64,000 nucleotides of DNA from Callorhinus ursinus (Eukaryota; Chordata; Mammalia; Carnivora; Otariidae). The stretch spans positions 601,941-665,940 of the forward strand of contig NW_020313045.1 of the NCBI RefSeq assembly GCF_003265705.1, read 5' to 3'. The notes beneath the pieces are model-generated. The model saw only the letters and a list, made by a program, of their open reading frames with translations. It ran no database searches and was not told the DNA's origin. Position 1 is the first letter of the stretch. Each line of letters begins with the position of its first letter. Shown here in pieces: positions 63,366-64,000 of the stretch. A program made the position numbers and the translations under genes.

Positions 63366-63544
63366 GCCTGAATGAAAGAAGTGGAAAATATAAATAAGTA
63401 AAAACACAATACGACAGCCAGAAAATGGCTGTTGTAATACAAATTAGATGTATAACCTTCCAGGATTTTTTTCTATGCAAAGATATGATGGGATATTATA
63501 CATAACTGGATTTTTAAGTATTTATTTTATTGAAAGATAATTCA

Positions 63545-63688
63545 TGTGGCTCACTCAGTTAATCGTCCAACTCTCAGTTTTGGCTCAGGTCCTGAATTCA
63601 GGGTCTTGGGAGTGAGGTCCCCATCAGGCTCCACGCTCAGGGCAGAGTCGGCTTGTCCCTGTCCCTCCCCCTCTCCTCCTGCCCCCAC

Positions 63689-63735
<47 letters not shown>

Positions 63736-63750
63736 AAAATCTTTAAAAAA
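63545..63750 (+). mobile_element. CanSINE, sense, with long (AAAT)n tail
   Basis: Starts at a degraded head (tgtggctcactcagttaatc), keeps ttttggctcaggtcctgaat and a C-rich body, then about 12 aaat units at 63688-63736 and aaaaaatctttaaaaaag. Confidence 0.93.
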
Positions 63751-63754
63751 GAAA

Positions 63755-64000
63755 GATAATGCACATACCATAAATTCACTTTTTTAAGTGTACAATTCAG
63801 TGTTTTTTTTTGTAGGATATTCACATAGTTGTATAACCATCAGTGCAATCTAAACCCAGAACATCTCATCACTTCACAAAGAAGCCTCCTACCCATTATC
63901 TGTCATTCCTCATGCCCCTCTCCTCTGCCCCGAGCAACCTCTAATCTTTTTGTCTCCATGCATTTGCTTATTCTGGACTTTTCATATAAATAGAATCGTG
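63755..64000 (-). mobile_element. Old L1 3' UTR, antisense, runs off the window
   Basis: Phrases gtgtacaattcagtgttttt, catagttgtataaccatcag and gacttttcatataaatagaa are typical antisense L1 3' sequence. Confidence 0.85.

Overview
This is a piece of a carnivoran mammal nuclear genome. Split coding exons with GT-AG introns show a vertebrate gene. Many tRNA-derived SINEs of the CanSINE type (head close to 'gcgcctgggtggctcag', CT-rich body, (AAAT)n tail) point to Carnivora. Two L1 3' ends of a type I associate with bears, seals and mustelids suggest Arctoidea, which is an inference. Bacterial features such as operons, ribosome binding sites or CRISPR arrays do not apply.

The one protein-coding gene I can support is on the plus strand from 27455 to 52628: carboxylesterase 5A (CES5A, cauxin family). 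All 13 coding exons can be placed by GT-AG sites and frame. They join without a break into a 572-residue secreted serine esterase with a signal peptide, the Ser226-Glu345-His454 triad, two cysteines placed for the first carboxylesterase disulfide, three N-glycosylation sequons and a hydrophobic C-terminal tail. A polyadenylation signal lies 193 bases after the stop.

Layout: 1-27454 is intergenic, filled with MIR, L2, MER20, CanSINEs, a long block of antisense L1 (14.4-18.5 kb), a broken endogenous retrovirus env-like remnant on the minus strand (18.5-20.5 kb), a young truncated L1 with target-site duplication (21.2-21.5 kb) and a minisatellite (22.6-22.8 kb). 27455-52628 is CES5A. Its introns are 0.1-2.7 kb except intron 10 (6.9 kb), which was swollen by stacked ancient L1 copies. 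52629-64000 is the 3' UTR and downstream intergenic DNA, with three antisense CanSINEs, antisense L1 pieces, a 945-bp L1 insertion with a perfect 15-bp target duplication, a 72-bp local duplication, a hAT-type transposon and a (TG)n tract.

I found no exons of the paralogue CES1, which is the neighbour in human, no RNA genes, and no sign of a previously undescribed system. The most interesting points concern details of CES5A (tail, oxyanion hole, tandem splice acceptors) and some local repeat architecture.
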